Positions 1 to 5,885 of a stretch of 5,885 nt of DNA are shown here, piece by piece. The translations under genes were made by a program, and so were the position numbers. This DNA comes from Methanobacteriota archaeon (GTDB lineage Archaea; Thermoplasmatota; Poseidoniia; Poseidoniales; Thalassarchaeaceae), in NCBI GenBank assembly GCA_002712575.1, contig PATZ01000009.1, positions 18,626-24,510 of the forward strand. The letters are read 5' to 3'. How positions within the stretch are numbered: the first letter of the stretch is position 1; each line of letters starts with the position of its first letter. The notes under the pieces were generated by a model. It did no database searches. It worked only from the letters and a program-made list of their open reading frames with translations, and was not told where the DNA came from.

Positions 1-571
1 TAGGTGCAGGAGATTTCATTAAAGGTAATAAAAATAAAGTTGTTAGTATCGATGCAGCAAAAATAAGGAAAACGGTTTGTACGGATACTTGGTTTAGGAG
101 TGCAACTGCAGCAATCGGACCAACTACTTGACCTAAAGAGCCAGCAGCAGTTGTTATTGCCAAGCTCATAGATCTATGTTCAGGAGCACTTGCTCGACCA
201 ACTACTGCAAGTACAACTCCAAAACCTGTTCCTGCAACACCAAGACCAACTAATACCTCATATATTTGATATTCAATAGGTGTGGTTGCACCAGCTGTTA
301 AGACTAATCCAAGAGAATAAAATAATGCTCCGATAACAATTGATTTGCGATCTCCTATTTTCTCAGCTATTGCTCCAAATATTGGCGCTCCAATTCCCCA
401 AGCCAAATTTTGAATGGCTATGGCTAGGCTAAATTCAGCTCTTAACCAACCAAATTCGTCTTCTATGGGTATTTGAAATACTCCAAAAGATGCACGAATT
501 GAAAACCCAATTAGAATTATTAAACAACCCGCAATCAAAACAGGATTGAACAGTACAGGTTGTTTTTCCAT
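1..571 (-). CDS. Major facilitator superfamily transporter, N-terminal 190 residues (cut by window edge)
   Basis: This is the N-terminal half of an MFS secondary transporter of the inner membrane; the frame stays open through base 1, so the C-terminal half lies outside. The ATG at 571-569 is chosen because an in-frame stop lies at 598-596 and only TTG codons intervene. About six hydrophobic segments are visible, near residues 11-31, 48-66, 78-94, 104-124, 136-158 and 163-183, matching the first MFS half. The loop between helices 2 and 3 carries a motif A variant, G66-AIAEKIGDRK, with Glu in place of the usual Asp. A PEHRS stretch (130-134) before helix 5 and a GSLGQVVGP stretch (144-152), resembling the helix-5 antiporter motif, are also present. 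The overall pattern resembles the monocarboxylate/oxalate-formate-like MFS proteins common in marine bacteria, but the substrate cannot be read from sequence. It is divergent from the acyltransferase operon. No Shine-Dalgarno is visible. Confidence 0.88.
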   Translation of the reverse strand, partial: MEKQPVLFNPVLIAGCLIILIGFSIRASFGVFQIPIEDEFGWLRAEFSLAIAIQNLAWGIGAPIFGAIAEKIGDRKSIVIGALFYSLGLVLTAGATTPIEYQIYEVLVGLGVAGTGFGVVLAVVGRASAPEHRSMSLAITTAAGSLGQVVGPIAAVALLNQVSVQTVFLIFAASILTTLFLLPLMKSPAP

Positions 572-674
572 GTAAAGGGGCAATGAAAACTTCAATTAAC
601 TTTATCTTAAAATTATCTCCGAATTTAAAATTCATAAATAAGATTTAATTTAATTGCTTTGACAGGTATCTAAA
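572..674. promoter_or_regulatory. Divergent intergenic region, probable promoters for the transporter and the acyltransferase operon
   Basis: These 103 bp separate two divergent starts and must hold both promoters if both are transcribed from here. The region is very AT-rich. Near its middle, bases 621-633 read GAATTT-A-AAATTC, a 6-bp inverted repeat with a 1-nt centre, about 50 bp from the minus-strand start and 42 bp from the plus-strand start. It could act as a shared TATA-like element or operator. In such AT-rich DNA it may equally be chance. A weak AGG at 664-666 precedes the plus-strand ATG by 8 nt. Confidence 0.3.
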
Positions 675-1994
675 ATGGTGGCAATAGAATTGAGTTCTGA
701 AAATTTAGATGTACCTCTTCCATCATTAAAAAAGACTATTAGACGTTATGATATCGATTGGCTAAGAGTCATTCTTTTTGGCCTATTGATTCCTTTTCAT
801 GTTGCAATAGGAATATATTGGTCAACCTATGGTGCAGAGATTAATCCTAATATTGAAGAAATAAGAGACAAAAATGAGCTTGAATTCATAGATGAAAGTA
901 ATGACTATAGTGCTGAATCAGTTACTTTTACTAGCATGATTTTGCATTGGATGCACCAATGGCGACTTGCAGCATTATTCATGATATCTGGAATGGGTAC
1001 TGCATTTGCTTTCAAAAGTCGGACTTGGAAGACATTTCTCAAAGAGCGGAGTAAACGTTTGCTAATCCCCATGTTTTTCGGTGCATGGACTATGGGCTTT
1101 GTTGGTTCAATAATTCTTGGAGATGAAAAGCTTGAGCCAATGAGTCTTTCAATTTCATTTCTTGAAGGGATTGTTTGGAGATCTCTAGTTTTTTGGATAC
1201 CAATATTTGGTAAATTGATTGCACTAGGTCATCTTTGGTTTCTATGGAATTTATTTCAATATTCGCTATTTATGACTCCAATTTTTCATTATCTAAGTAA
1301 AAATCCAGAAGGTGATATGGCACGTTTTGTTCAATCTTTCTTCACGATTCCTATGTTTATAGGTGTTCTATTGATTTTACCACTTGTTTTATCAATAACT
1401 GAAATACTATTCAAGCCATGGTTTCCGGGATATATTGGTGTTGGATATGAATGGTTTTGGTTCTTTGTCTTCTTTGCATTTGGATATATTTGTATAATTG
1501 CAAAAGAACACTATTATAATATTTTAGAAAGTCAGCGTTTAAATATCACAGTTATTACTTTACTACTGACATTAATTTTTATTTGGATACGATTAGAGCA
1601 ACACAGAACCGGCATTCCTTACATTGATGGCGGTTGGTTATTAGAAAATGGCATAGTACATGATAAAATGACAATTTTTGCATGTTTAATCCATAGTTTT
1701 CATGCTTGGTTTTGGTGTCTAACAATATTCTCGTGGGGTTCATTTTTCCTCAATAAACCGAGTAAGAACTTAGCATATCTAAATCAAGGAGTTTATCCCT
1801 TCTACATCGTACATATGCCACTTACATTCGCCGGACTAAGATTATCAACTGATTTTGGTCTAAAAAATTATCCTGCAATACTCTTCTCAACTCTATTTGT
1901 ATTATTTTCTTGTTGGATTTTTTTTGAAGTAGTACGACGTAATAAAGTTACACGGTTCTTATTTGGAATAAAAGAAAAGAAAATAAAGGGATGA
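675..1994 (+). CDS. Acyltransferase-3 family integral membrane acyltransferase
   Basis: This 439-residue multi-pass membrane protein belongs to the acyltransferase-3 family (OafB/OpgC/NodX-like), whose members transfer acyl groups, often acetyl or succinyl, to carbohydrates, lipids or other acceptors across the cytoplasmic membrane. The family signature is visible: R31 followed eleven residues later by H42 in helix 1 (the R-x10-H motif, with YDIDWLR leading into it), an LFMISGMG segment at 101-108, and a cytoplasmic R125-S-K-R128 matching the RxxR motif. About ten or eleven hydrophobic helices follow, including a GHLWFLWN segment (185-192) and a GVYPFYIVHMP segment (372-382) typical of the C-terminal part. 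An acidic stretch (about 53-83) separates helices 1 and 2. The start is firm: an in-frame TGA at 660-662 leaves this ATG as the only option. Its stop overlaps the next gene's ATG, so the two are probably co-translated. The acceptor is unknown. Confidence 0.9.
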   Translation: MVAIELSSENLDVPLPSLKKTIRRYDIDWLRVILFGLLIPFHVAIGIYWSTYGAEINPNIEEIRDKNELEFIDESNDYSAESVTFTSMILHWMHQWRLAALFMISGMGTAFAFKSRTWKTFLKERSKRLLIPMFFGAWTMGFVGSIILGDEKLEPMSLSISFLEGIVWRSLVFWIPIFGKLIALGHLWFLWNLFQYSLFMTPIFHYLSKNPEGDMARFVQSFFTIPMFIGVLLILPLVLSITEILFKPWFPGYIGVGYEWFWFFVFFAFGYICIIAKEHYYNILESQRLNITVITLLLTLIFIWIRLEQHRTGIPYIDGGWLLENGIVHDKMTIFACLIHSFHAWFWCLTIFSWGSFFLNKPSKNLAYLNQGVYPFYIVHMPLTFAGLRLSTDFGLKNYPAILFSTLFVLFSCWIFFEVVRRNKVTRFLFGIKEKKIKG

Positions 1995-2896
1995 AATTAA
2001 TGAATTGGAAAATTGAAATGATGGAAGATCAAACTGGTAAAGTTGTGATTATTACTGGATCTAATACCGGAATCGGATATCATATGGCGTATGAGTTAGC
2101 CTCTAAAGGTGCTGATGTGGTAATGGCGTGTAGAAATTTGGAAAAGGCTTCAGATTCAAGAAATAAAATACTCAAAGATTTTCCAAAAGTAAATATCAAA
2201 TTATATCAATTGGATTTGGCAGATTTGGATAATATCAAGTATTTTGCAAAGAAATTCATAAACGAGAATGATAGATTAGATGTCTTAATTAATAATGCAG
2301 GAGTAATGATTCCTCCTTATTCAAAAACAAAAAATAATTTTGAGTTGCAATTTGGTACGAACCATCTAGGTCATTTTGCTCTAACAGGTTTACTACTTCC
2401 TCTTCTAGAAAAAAATGATAATGGGCGAATAATAACTGTTTCAAGCATAGCACATAATCCGGGAATTATTGATTTCAATGATTTGAACAGTGAAAAGAAA
2501 AAATATAGTAAATGGGGTTCTTATTCACAAAGTAAGATTTCTAATTTGTGTTTTGCAATAGAATTAGATCGTCGCTTAAAGGCTGGTGGATTTTCAACAA
2601 TTTCCCTAGCTAGTCATCCAGGATATTCTAATACTGAATTACAGAGATATTCGATTTTATGGCGAATTTTGAATGTATTTTTTGCTATGTCTGCAAAAAA
2701 GGGTTCGGAGGCCACACTCTTTGCCGCAACAAATCAAAAAGCTACTGATTATATCTATTGGGGGCCAACTGGGATAATAGAAATGAGAGGTCGGACAGGT
2801 AAGGCAAAGATTAACAAAAAGGCTCAAGATAAAGAAACTGCTAAACGACTTTGGAGCATTAGTGAAGAAATGACTGGTGTGAAATTTTTAAACTAA
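1991..2896 (+). CDS. Short-chain dehydrogenase/reductase, retinol-dehydrogenase/WWOX-like
   Basis: This is a complete NAD(P)-dependent oxidoreductase of the classical SDR family, up to 301 residues. Visible motifs are the Rossmann glycine motif TGSNTGIG (22-29), the ACRN element with R48 just after strand 2 (usually a sign of NADP(H) preference), LDLAD (74-78), NNAG (101-104), N124 in FGTNHLGHF, S151/S152 with the catalytic serine, and Y178-SQS-K182 as the catalytic Tyr-x3-Lys. The HPG segment (209-211) followed by an N-T-E-L turn is typical of the retinol dehydrogenase/protochlorophyllide reductase-like group. It probably interconverts an alcohol and a carbonyl on a lipophilic substrate. The ATG at 1991 overlaps the preceding stop as ATGA, giving translational coupling. 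ATGs at 2000, 2018 and 2021 are alternatives; the family's conserved region begins just after the ATG at 2021, while the AAAGGG at 1985-1990 fits a start at 2000 best. Confidence 0.9.
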   Translation: MKLMNWKIEMMEDQTGKVVIITGSNTGIGYHMAYELASKGADVVMACRNLEKASDSRNKILKDFPKVNIKLYQLDLADLDNIKYFAKKFINENDRLDVLINNAGVMIPPYSKTKNNFELQFGTNHLGHFALTGLLLPLLEKNDNGRIITVSSIAHNPGIIDFNDLNSEKKKYSKWGSYSQSKISNLCFAIELDRRLKAGGFSTISLASHPGYSNTELQRYSILWRILNVFFAMSAKKGSEATLFAATNQKATDYIYWGPTGIIEMRGRTGKAKINKKAQDKETAKRLWSISEEMTGVKFLN

Positions 2897-2957
2897 GTAT
2901 TGCATGAAATTTCAAAGTACTATCTTTTTTGCGCGATATGGTTAAAAATAATTCTAA
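2897..2957. terminator. Convergent intergenic gap with oligo-T tracts for both strands
   Basis: These 61 bp lie between the convergent SDR and dehydrogenase genes. On the plus strand a run of six T follows at 2925-2930, preceded by a 10-bp palindrome TGAAATTTCA (2905-2914) that has no loop and so is a poor hairpin. On the minus strand a run of five T is the complement of 2944-2948. Oligo-T tracts without strong hairpins fit archaeal-type termination. The assignment is tentative because such runs are common in AT-rich DNA. Confidence 0.35.
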
Positions 2958-4178
2958 TCAATTGTTAAAAGCTTCTTTTAGCAATACAATACATCTATTT
3001 GCAATTGCAGTACCAACTTCTGAGGTTGAAGCATTTCCTCCTAAATCATAAGTGATTATTTTTCCTTCGGATAAATGCTCTGAAATAGCTCTATCGAGTA
3101 ATTCGGCGCATAATGTGGCATCTTTATCATGGTGCTTGGAGCCTAAATTGTCAAACATTAATTGAACAGAAGATATTGTTGCTATTGGGTTTACAATATT
3201 TTTACCGGCGTGTTGAGGTGCGGAGCCATGAACTGGTTCGAATAGCATATGATTATCACCTATATTGGCGCTCGCTGCCATGCCCAATCCGCCTTGTAAT
3301 ACTGATGCTAGATCGGTCGCGATGTCTCCAAACATATTCGGCAGAACTACAACATCCAAATCTTCGGGACTGCGAATAAGCCACATAGTAAAAGCGTCAA
3401 TATATGCTTCATGTGTTTGTAATTCCGGATATTCAGATGCAACTTCTTGGAATACTTTTCTAAAAAGTCTACATCCTTTGGTGACATTGCTTTTGTCCAC
3501 ACATGTAACTTTTTGTTGAATTCCGGTTTTTTCCATTCTTCGGCTGGCTAATTTAAATCCAAAGTCTATTACTCTTTGACTACCCTTTCTGGAAATTGGC
3601 CTGAGATCCCATGCAACCTCTCCCTCCAATCCTGGAAATTTTTCAATTATTATTGAATCGTCAGGACTTTTTCCAGCTACAGATAATGCTGAACGTCGAA
3701 GTAATGAGTGGTATAGTCCTTCTGTATTTTCCCTAATTAGTACCATATCAACTAATTTAGAGTCCCAGACTTGCTTGTAATTTCCATGAATTTTATGATC
3801 TACTCCCGCATATAATTTAACTGGACGAATATTTGCATACAAATCCAATCCAGAACGTAGTCCAAGTATTACTGAACCTCCAGCATTATCGCCATTAGGT
3901 AACTTTGCATCTGGCCAACCTATTGCGCCTAGTAAAATTGCATCAGAATTATCTCTACAGTGTTCAAATGATCCTTCCGGCCACTCCATCCCAGTTTCTA
4001 GATAGTATTCTCCTCCACATGGAATTTCGGTTATATCAAAATCGAGGGGGCTATGTTCTTGAAACACTTGTAAAATTTTTTGTGCCTCTTTAGCAACTTC
4101 TTTTCCAGTACCATCTCCGGGTAAAACGGTTAGACGGTAGGCAGTCATGTGTCTCGGCAGAACGACTTCATTTATCAC
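2958..4178 (-). CDS. Isopropylmalate/isocitrate dehydrogenase family beta-decarboxylating dehydrogenase
   Basis: This complete 406-residue enzyme oxidises and decarboxylates a 2-hydroxy acid such as 3-isopropylmalate, isocitrate, homoisocitrate, tartrate or malate, using NAD(P) and Mg/Mn. The whole family active site is visible: LPGDGTG (19-25), R108 and R118 in a GLRSGLDLYANIRP block, R149-ENTEG-L-Y156, K229 in DKSNVTKG, D261 in YIDAF, D285 and D289 in NMFGDIATD, and the cofactor loop HGSAP (317-321) plus NPIAT (330-334). The block before R108 has I104/L105 where LeuB has Leu-Leu but lacks the LeuB glutamate, so leuB is not assigned. The positions that set NAD or NADP choice are Q322-H323, unlike Asp (NAD, LeuB) or Lys-Tyr (NADP, ICDH). 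The GTG start is preferred because GAAGGAG lies 5 nt upstream; an ATG at 4148 would give MTAYRLTVLPGDG, the family-typical N-terminus. No leucine-pathway neighbours are visible. Confidence 0.92.
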   Translation of the reverse strand: MINEVVLPRHMTAYRLTVLPGDGTGKEVAKEAQKILQVFQEHSPLDFDITEIPCGGEYYLETGMEWPEGSFEHCRDNSDAILLGAIGWPDAKLPNGDNAGGSVILGLRSGLDLYANIRPVKLYAGVDHKIHGNYKQVWDSKLVDMVLIRENTEGLYHSLLRRSALSVAGKSPDDSIIIEKFPGLEGEVAWDLRPISRKGSQRVIDFGFKLASRRMEKTGIQQKVTCVDKSNVTKGCRLFRKVFQEVASEYPELQTHEAYIDAFTMWLIRSPEDLDVVVLPNMFGDIATDLASVLQGGLGMAASANIGDNHMLFEPVHGSAPQHAGKNIVNPIATISSVQLMFDNLGSKHHDKDATLCAELLDRAISEHLSEGKIITYDLGGNASTSEVGTAIANRCIVLLKEAFNN

Positions 4179-4246
4179 TTCAACTCCTTCAATTAATCTA
4201 ATGAGCGATGCGATAATTGATAGACGGTCGACTGCGATAGGTAGTT
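4179..4246. promoter_or_regulatory. Divergent intergenic region with short repeats, candidate operator
   Basis: Only 68 bp separate the dehydrogenase GTG from the ATG of the 206-residue protein. The region is less AT-rich than other gaps. TGCGATA occurs twice in the same orientation (4209-4215 and 4233-4239), and GTCGAC (4227-4232) lies between the copies. CGATGCGA (4206-4213) also has a perfect inverted copy inside the following gene at 4282-4289. These could be operator half-sites, conceivably for the adjacent ribbon-helix-helix-like protein, but no protein-site link can be shown. No convincing TATA box or -10/-35 pair was seen. Confidence 0.3.
4184..4190 (-). promoter_or_regulatory. Shine-Dalgarno sequence deciding a GTG start
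   Basis: On the minus strand GAAGGAG ends 5 nt before the GTG at 4178-4176, the best ribosome binding site in the window. No comparable site precedes the in-frame ATG at 4148. It therefore favours the longer, GTG-initiated dehydrogenase, although homology alone would suggest the ATG. Confidence 0.6.
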
Positions 4247-4867
4247 ATGGAGCACGGGCCAAGAGATAGAAAAGAGTCCTCTCGCATCGATGTCAGGGTT
4301 CTTCCTGATTCTGTCGCGAGGTTATGGGAAACGATGTTAAGATTAGATCCAAATTGGGATTTGTCAAAATGGTTACATGAAAGGGCTCTAGAGGAATTAG
4401 AATTAGTCGAGGGGCATCTTGGAAGAGAAAGATTACGATTAGAACAAAGATTGCATCGTATTGAAACTTTGGTGAAGAGATTAAAGAGACAAAGAGAAGT
4501 TGCTGGAGAAGTAGTAATAACAGACCCTAATCAGAAGAATTTATTTGATGTATATGAAAATAATCAAACAAATTCAGAAGAAGGAGATAGCTCAATTGAT
4601 AGTGTACCGGACGGAGATGCAATAGTGGACTTTGGGTCTCTTGGTTTCGATGATGACCCATTACTCGCAATAGTTTCAGAGCACATATTGAATATGATGG
4701 AAATTGAGAAAAAATCTGGTAATAATGTTGTACACTATTTAGATTTAGTAAAGAAATTTGAGCCTCTATCAGTAAATGAACAAGAAGTAGATGAAGCAAT
4801 TTCAATATTATTACAAAAAAAGATGATTATTGAGTTAGATCAGGATGTATTCAGTCTTGAAAATTGA
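4247..4867 (+). CDS. Unrecognised protein: RHH-like N-terminus, coiled coil, acidic linker, winged-helix-like C-terminus
   Basis: I do not recognise this 206-residue soluble protein as a named family. The start is firm: an in-frame TAG at 4238-4240 leaves no other ATG, GTG or TTG. Residues 13-52 run as a short strand (RIDVRVL) followed by two helices, the layout of a ribbon-helix-helix DNA-binding unit. Residues 48-85 form a strongly charged heptad-like helix rich in Leu, Arg and Glu, probably a coiled coil that dimerises. Residues 94-135 are an acidic, low-complexity linker. Residues 136-204 look like a compact winged helix: helices around 138-155, 160-170 and 176-191, then a turn with the strands MIIEL and VFSL, reminiscent of the C-terminal winged helices of archaeal RPA/MCM-type proteins. 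A DNA-binding or adaptor role is inferred. It is followed 56 bp later by the methyltransferase-like gene and may be co-transcribed with it. Twelve of its fifteen arginines are AGA/AGG. Confidence 0.8.
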   Translation: MEHGPRDRKESSRIDVRVLPDSVARLWETMLRLDPNWDLSKWLHERALEELELVEGHLGRERLRLEQRLHRIETLVKRLKRQREVAGEVVITDPNQKNLFDVYENNQTNSEEGDSSIDSVPDGDAIVDFGSLGFDDDPLLAIVSEHILNMMEIEKKSGNNVVHYLDLVKKFEPLSVNEQEVDEAISILLQKKMIIELDQDVFSLEN

Positions 4868-4923
4868 ATGAAAATCAGATACAATCTTTCAAAAAGAAAT
4901 TGATTGTAGTATCATTGATTTAT
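4868..4923 (+). other. Short gap between the DNA-binding-like gene and the methyltransferase gene
   Basis: These 56 bp contain no clear terminator, no Shine-Dalgarno before the ATG at 4924, and only an 11-codon open frame starting at 4868. The methyltransferase frame is open upstream through the gap, with TTG codons at 4900 and 4915 as possible but less likely starts. The gap is compatible with read-through transcription or with a leaderless internal promoter. Confidence 0.4.
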
Positions 4924-5885
4924 ATGGCTAATGAAGCATCTGGGTGGTTTGCTAGAGTCGATCACGAATGTGATGACAGAGTAAAACAAATTGAAATTTG
5001 GCTCGATGCTTGGGAAAAATCTGTAATAAAAAATATTCCTGTGGCAGCAGCACTTCCAAAAAATTGGCCAATTTTACCAGCTGGACTATTATCCGAGCCA
5101 GGCATTGTTCTTGATACGCTTCTTTCCAGGTTTGAAGCTGAGGAAGATGGTAGATCAGTAAGAGGGATTGGTTCTATTCAAGTTAAATTGGTTGATTTGA
5201 TACTGGCTGATGAATTCAAAAATACTAATAGCATCAAGAATAAAGAACCACTAGCAACGATTTCTATATCTGCTTTACCACCAGGATTTAGAGCGTACGC
5301 AGAACAAATGAATAATGATGTACAGACCAAATCTAAAATTGATAGGTTCAACCAAGAAACAAATAATCAGACGAGAACAGGAATTCCTATTCCATTTGCA
5401 GATCTCTCTGTTGGTGCGGGAATATTTCCAGATAGGATGTTGAAAATTCATTCTGAAAGATGTAATAACCTTAGAAGTTCATTGCAAAAAGAAGATACGA
5501 TTAGGCTTTTGGAAGGATTGCAACTTCTAGATGCTTCAGAAATTGCAGTTTATGCAACAAGAAGACGCCTACTAATAATATTAATGAAGTTGAGCTTGGT
5601 AAGTTTAAATGATGAAGAGGGAAAAATAAGTAAATTGGATGCTGAATTAATCCTTGAGAATAATGTTCTTTGTAGAGATATTTTAATCGAAGACTGGCCA
5701 TGGAATGAGAAGCCCACATTTATTGTTTCCAAGCCTCCATGGTTAAGAATAAAAGATAAGTTTAGGAATAAAGAAAATGGAAGCGAATTAAGAAAAAGAA
5801 TGTCTGAAGAGCTCAGGAATAAGTGTGAATTGAATGGTAAATTAAGATACTCTGCTTTGAGAGGAAATGTTAATCTATATCGTTT
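4924..5885 (+). CDS. Gamma-type (Eco57I-like) DNA adenine methyltransferase relative with altered catalytic motif, N-terminal part (cut by window edge)
   Basis: The frame is open from the ATG at 4924 to the window end (320 codons plus 2 nt), so the C-terminal part is missing. SAM-dependent N6-adenine methyltransferases of the Eco57I/type IIG/PglX group share the elements seen here: motif I as D160-LSVGAGIF168 (compare D-P-A-x-G-x-G-x-F), a motif III-like CRD with D252, then a P-P-W catalytic motif at 271-273, and a GNVNLYR segment (314-320) matching the 'NLY' helix that normally follows. The spacing of about 110 residues from motif I to motif IV fits the gamma class. The residue before PPW, normally Asn, Asp or Ser, is K270 (codon AAG, 5731-5733), preceded by S269. 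A SEPGIVLDTLL stretch (57-67) may be a degenerate motif X, with roughly 90 residues between it and motif I. Activity is therefore uncertain. Arginine is AGA/AGG in 22 of 24 codons. No restriction nuclease domain is visible in this part. Confidence 0.78.
   Translation, partial: MANEASGWFARVDHECDDRVKQIEIWLDAWEKSVIKNIPVAAALPKNWPILPAGLLSEPGIVLDTLLSRFEAEEDGRSVRGIGSIQVKLVDLILADEFKNTNSIKNKEPLATISISALPPGFRAYAEQMNNDVQTKSKIDRFNQETNNQTRTGIPIPFADLSVGAGIFPDRMLKIHSERCNNLRSSLQKEDTIRLLEGLQLLDASEIAVYATRRRLLIILMKLSLVSLNDEEGKISKLDAELILENNVLCRDILIEDWPWNEKPTFIVSKPPWLRIKDKFRNKENGSELRKRMSEELRNKCELNGKLRYSALRGNVNLYR

Noticed and set aside
435..635. 66-codon minus-strand open frame
   Set aside because: It overlaps the start of the transporter gene in another frame and has no recognisable features; the transporter frame shows clear MFS helices and motif A.
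2905..2930. Intrinsic hairpin terminator after the SDR gene
   Set aside because: The palindrome TGAAATTTCA has no room for a loop and is 10 nt from the T run, so a bacterial-type hairpin terminator is not supported; only the T tract is kept as tentative.
3113..4093. Several plus-strand open frames (3113-3379, 3265-3519, 3905-4093)
   Set aside because: All are antisense to the dehydrogenase, whose catalytic residues are continuous through this stretch; their translations show no domain signals.
2958..4178. Assignment as leuB or icd
   Set aside because: Catalytic residues are shared by the whole family, while the substrate and cofactor positions match neither enzyme cleanly and no pathway neighbours are present.
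4527..4805. 92-codon minus-strand open frame
   Set aside because: Antisense shadow of the 206-residue protein; Leu/His-rich translation is what an acidic coding strand gives in reverse.
5501..5732. Two minus-strand open frames
   Set aside because: They are antisense to the methyltransferase-like gene, which runs open through the region with recognisable motifs.
4924..5885. Complete restriction-modification system
   Set aside because: No nuclease motif such as PD-(D/E)xK is visible in the portion present, and the catalytic methyltransferase motif is altered; anything further lies outside the window.

Overview
The window is AT-rich (roughly one third G+C by eye), densely coding, and holds six protein genes, two of them cut by the window edges. 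No tRNA, rRNA, insertion sequence or CRISPR array was seen. The organism cannot be fixed from this sequence. AT-rich DNA, short intergenic gaps, heavy AGA/AGG and ATA use in the right-hand genes, and an apparent archaeal-style C-terminal winged helix make an uncultured marine archaeon (Marine Group II/III-like) my leading guess. An AT-rich marine bacterium is not excluded: the left-hand genes look bacterial, and one gene has a clear Shine-Dalgarno sequence.

Left part (1-2896): the N-terminal half of a major facilitator transporter on the minus strand is divergent from a two-gene plus-strand operon. The operon encodes a multi-pass membrane acyltransferase (acyltransferase-3 family) followed, with an ATGA stop/start overlap, by a short-chain dehydrogenase/reductase of the retinol-dehydrogenase-like group. 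Together they suggest a modification pathway for a lipid, sugar or small lipophilic molecule, possibly with a carboxylate-type transporter nearby. The substrate is unknown.

Middle (2958-4178, minus): a complete beta-decarboxylating dehydrogenase of the isopropylmalate/isocitrate family. The whole catalytic set is present, but the residues at the cofactor-selectivity positions are atypical. It converges on the SDR gene, with a short T-rich gap between them. It is divergent from the next gene across 68 bp that contain small repeats.

Right part (4247-5885, plus): an unrecognised 206-residue protein with a ribbon-helix-helix-like N-terminus, a coiled coil, an acidic linker and a winged-helix-like C-terminus is followed 56 bp later by the first 320 codons of a gamma-type (Eco57I-like) adenine-N6 DNA methyltransferase relative. 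The methyltransferase keeps the SAM-binding motif I, but its catalytic motif reads S-K-P-P-W instead of the usual N-P-P-Y/W/F. This pair is the most unusual part of the window and may be a DNA-binding partner plus a modified or inactive methyltransferase. Arginine codon choice also splits the window: the left three genes mix AGR and CGN codons, while the last two use AGA/AGG almost exclusively.
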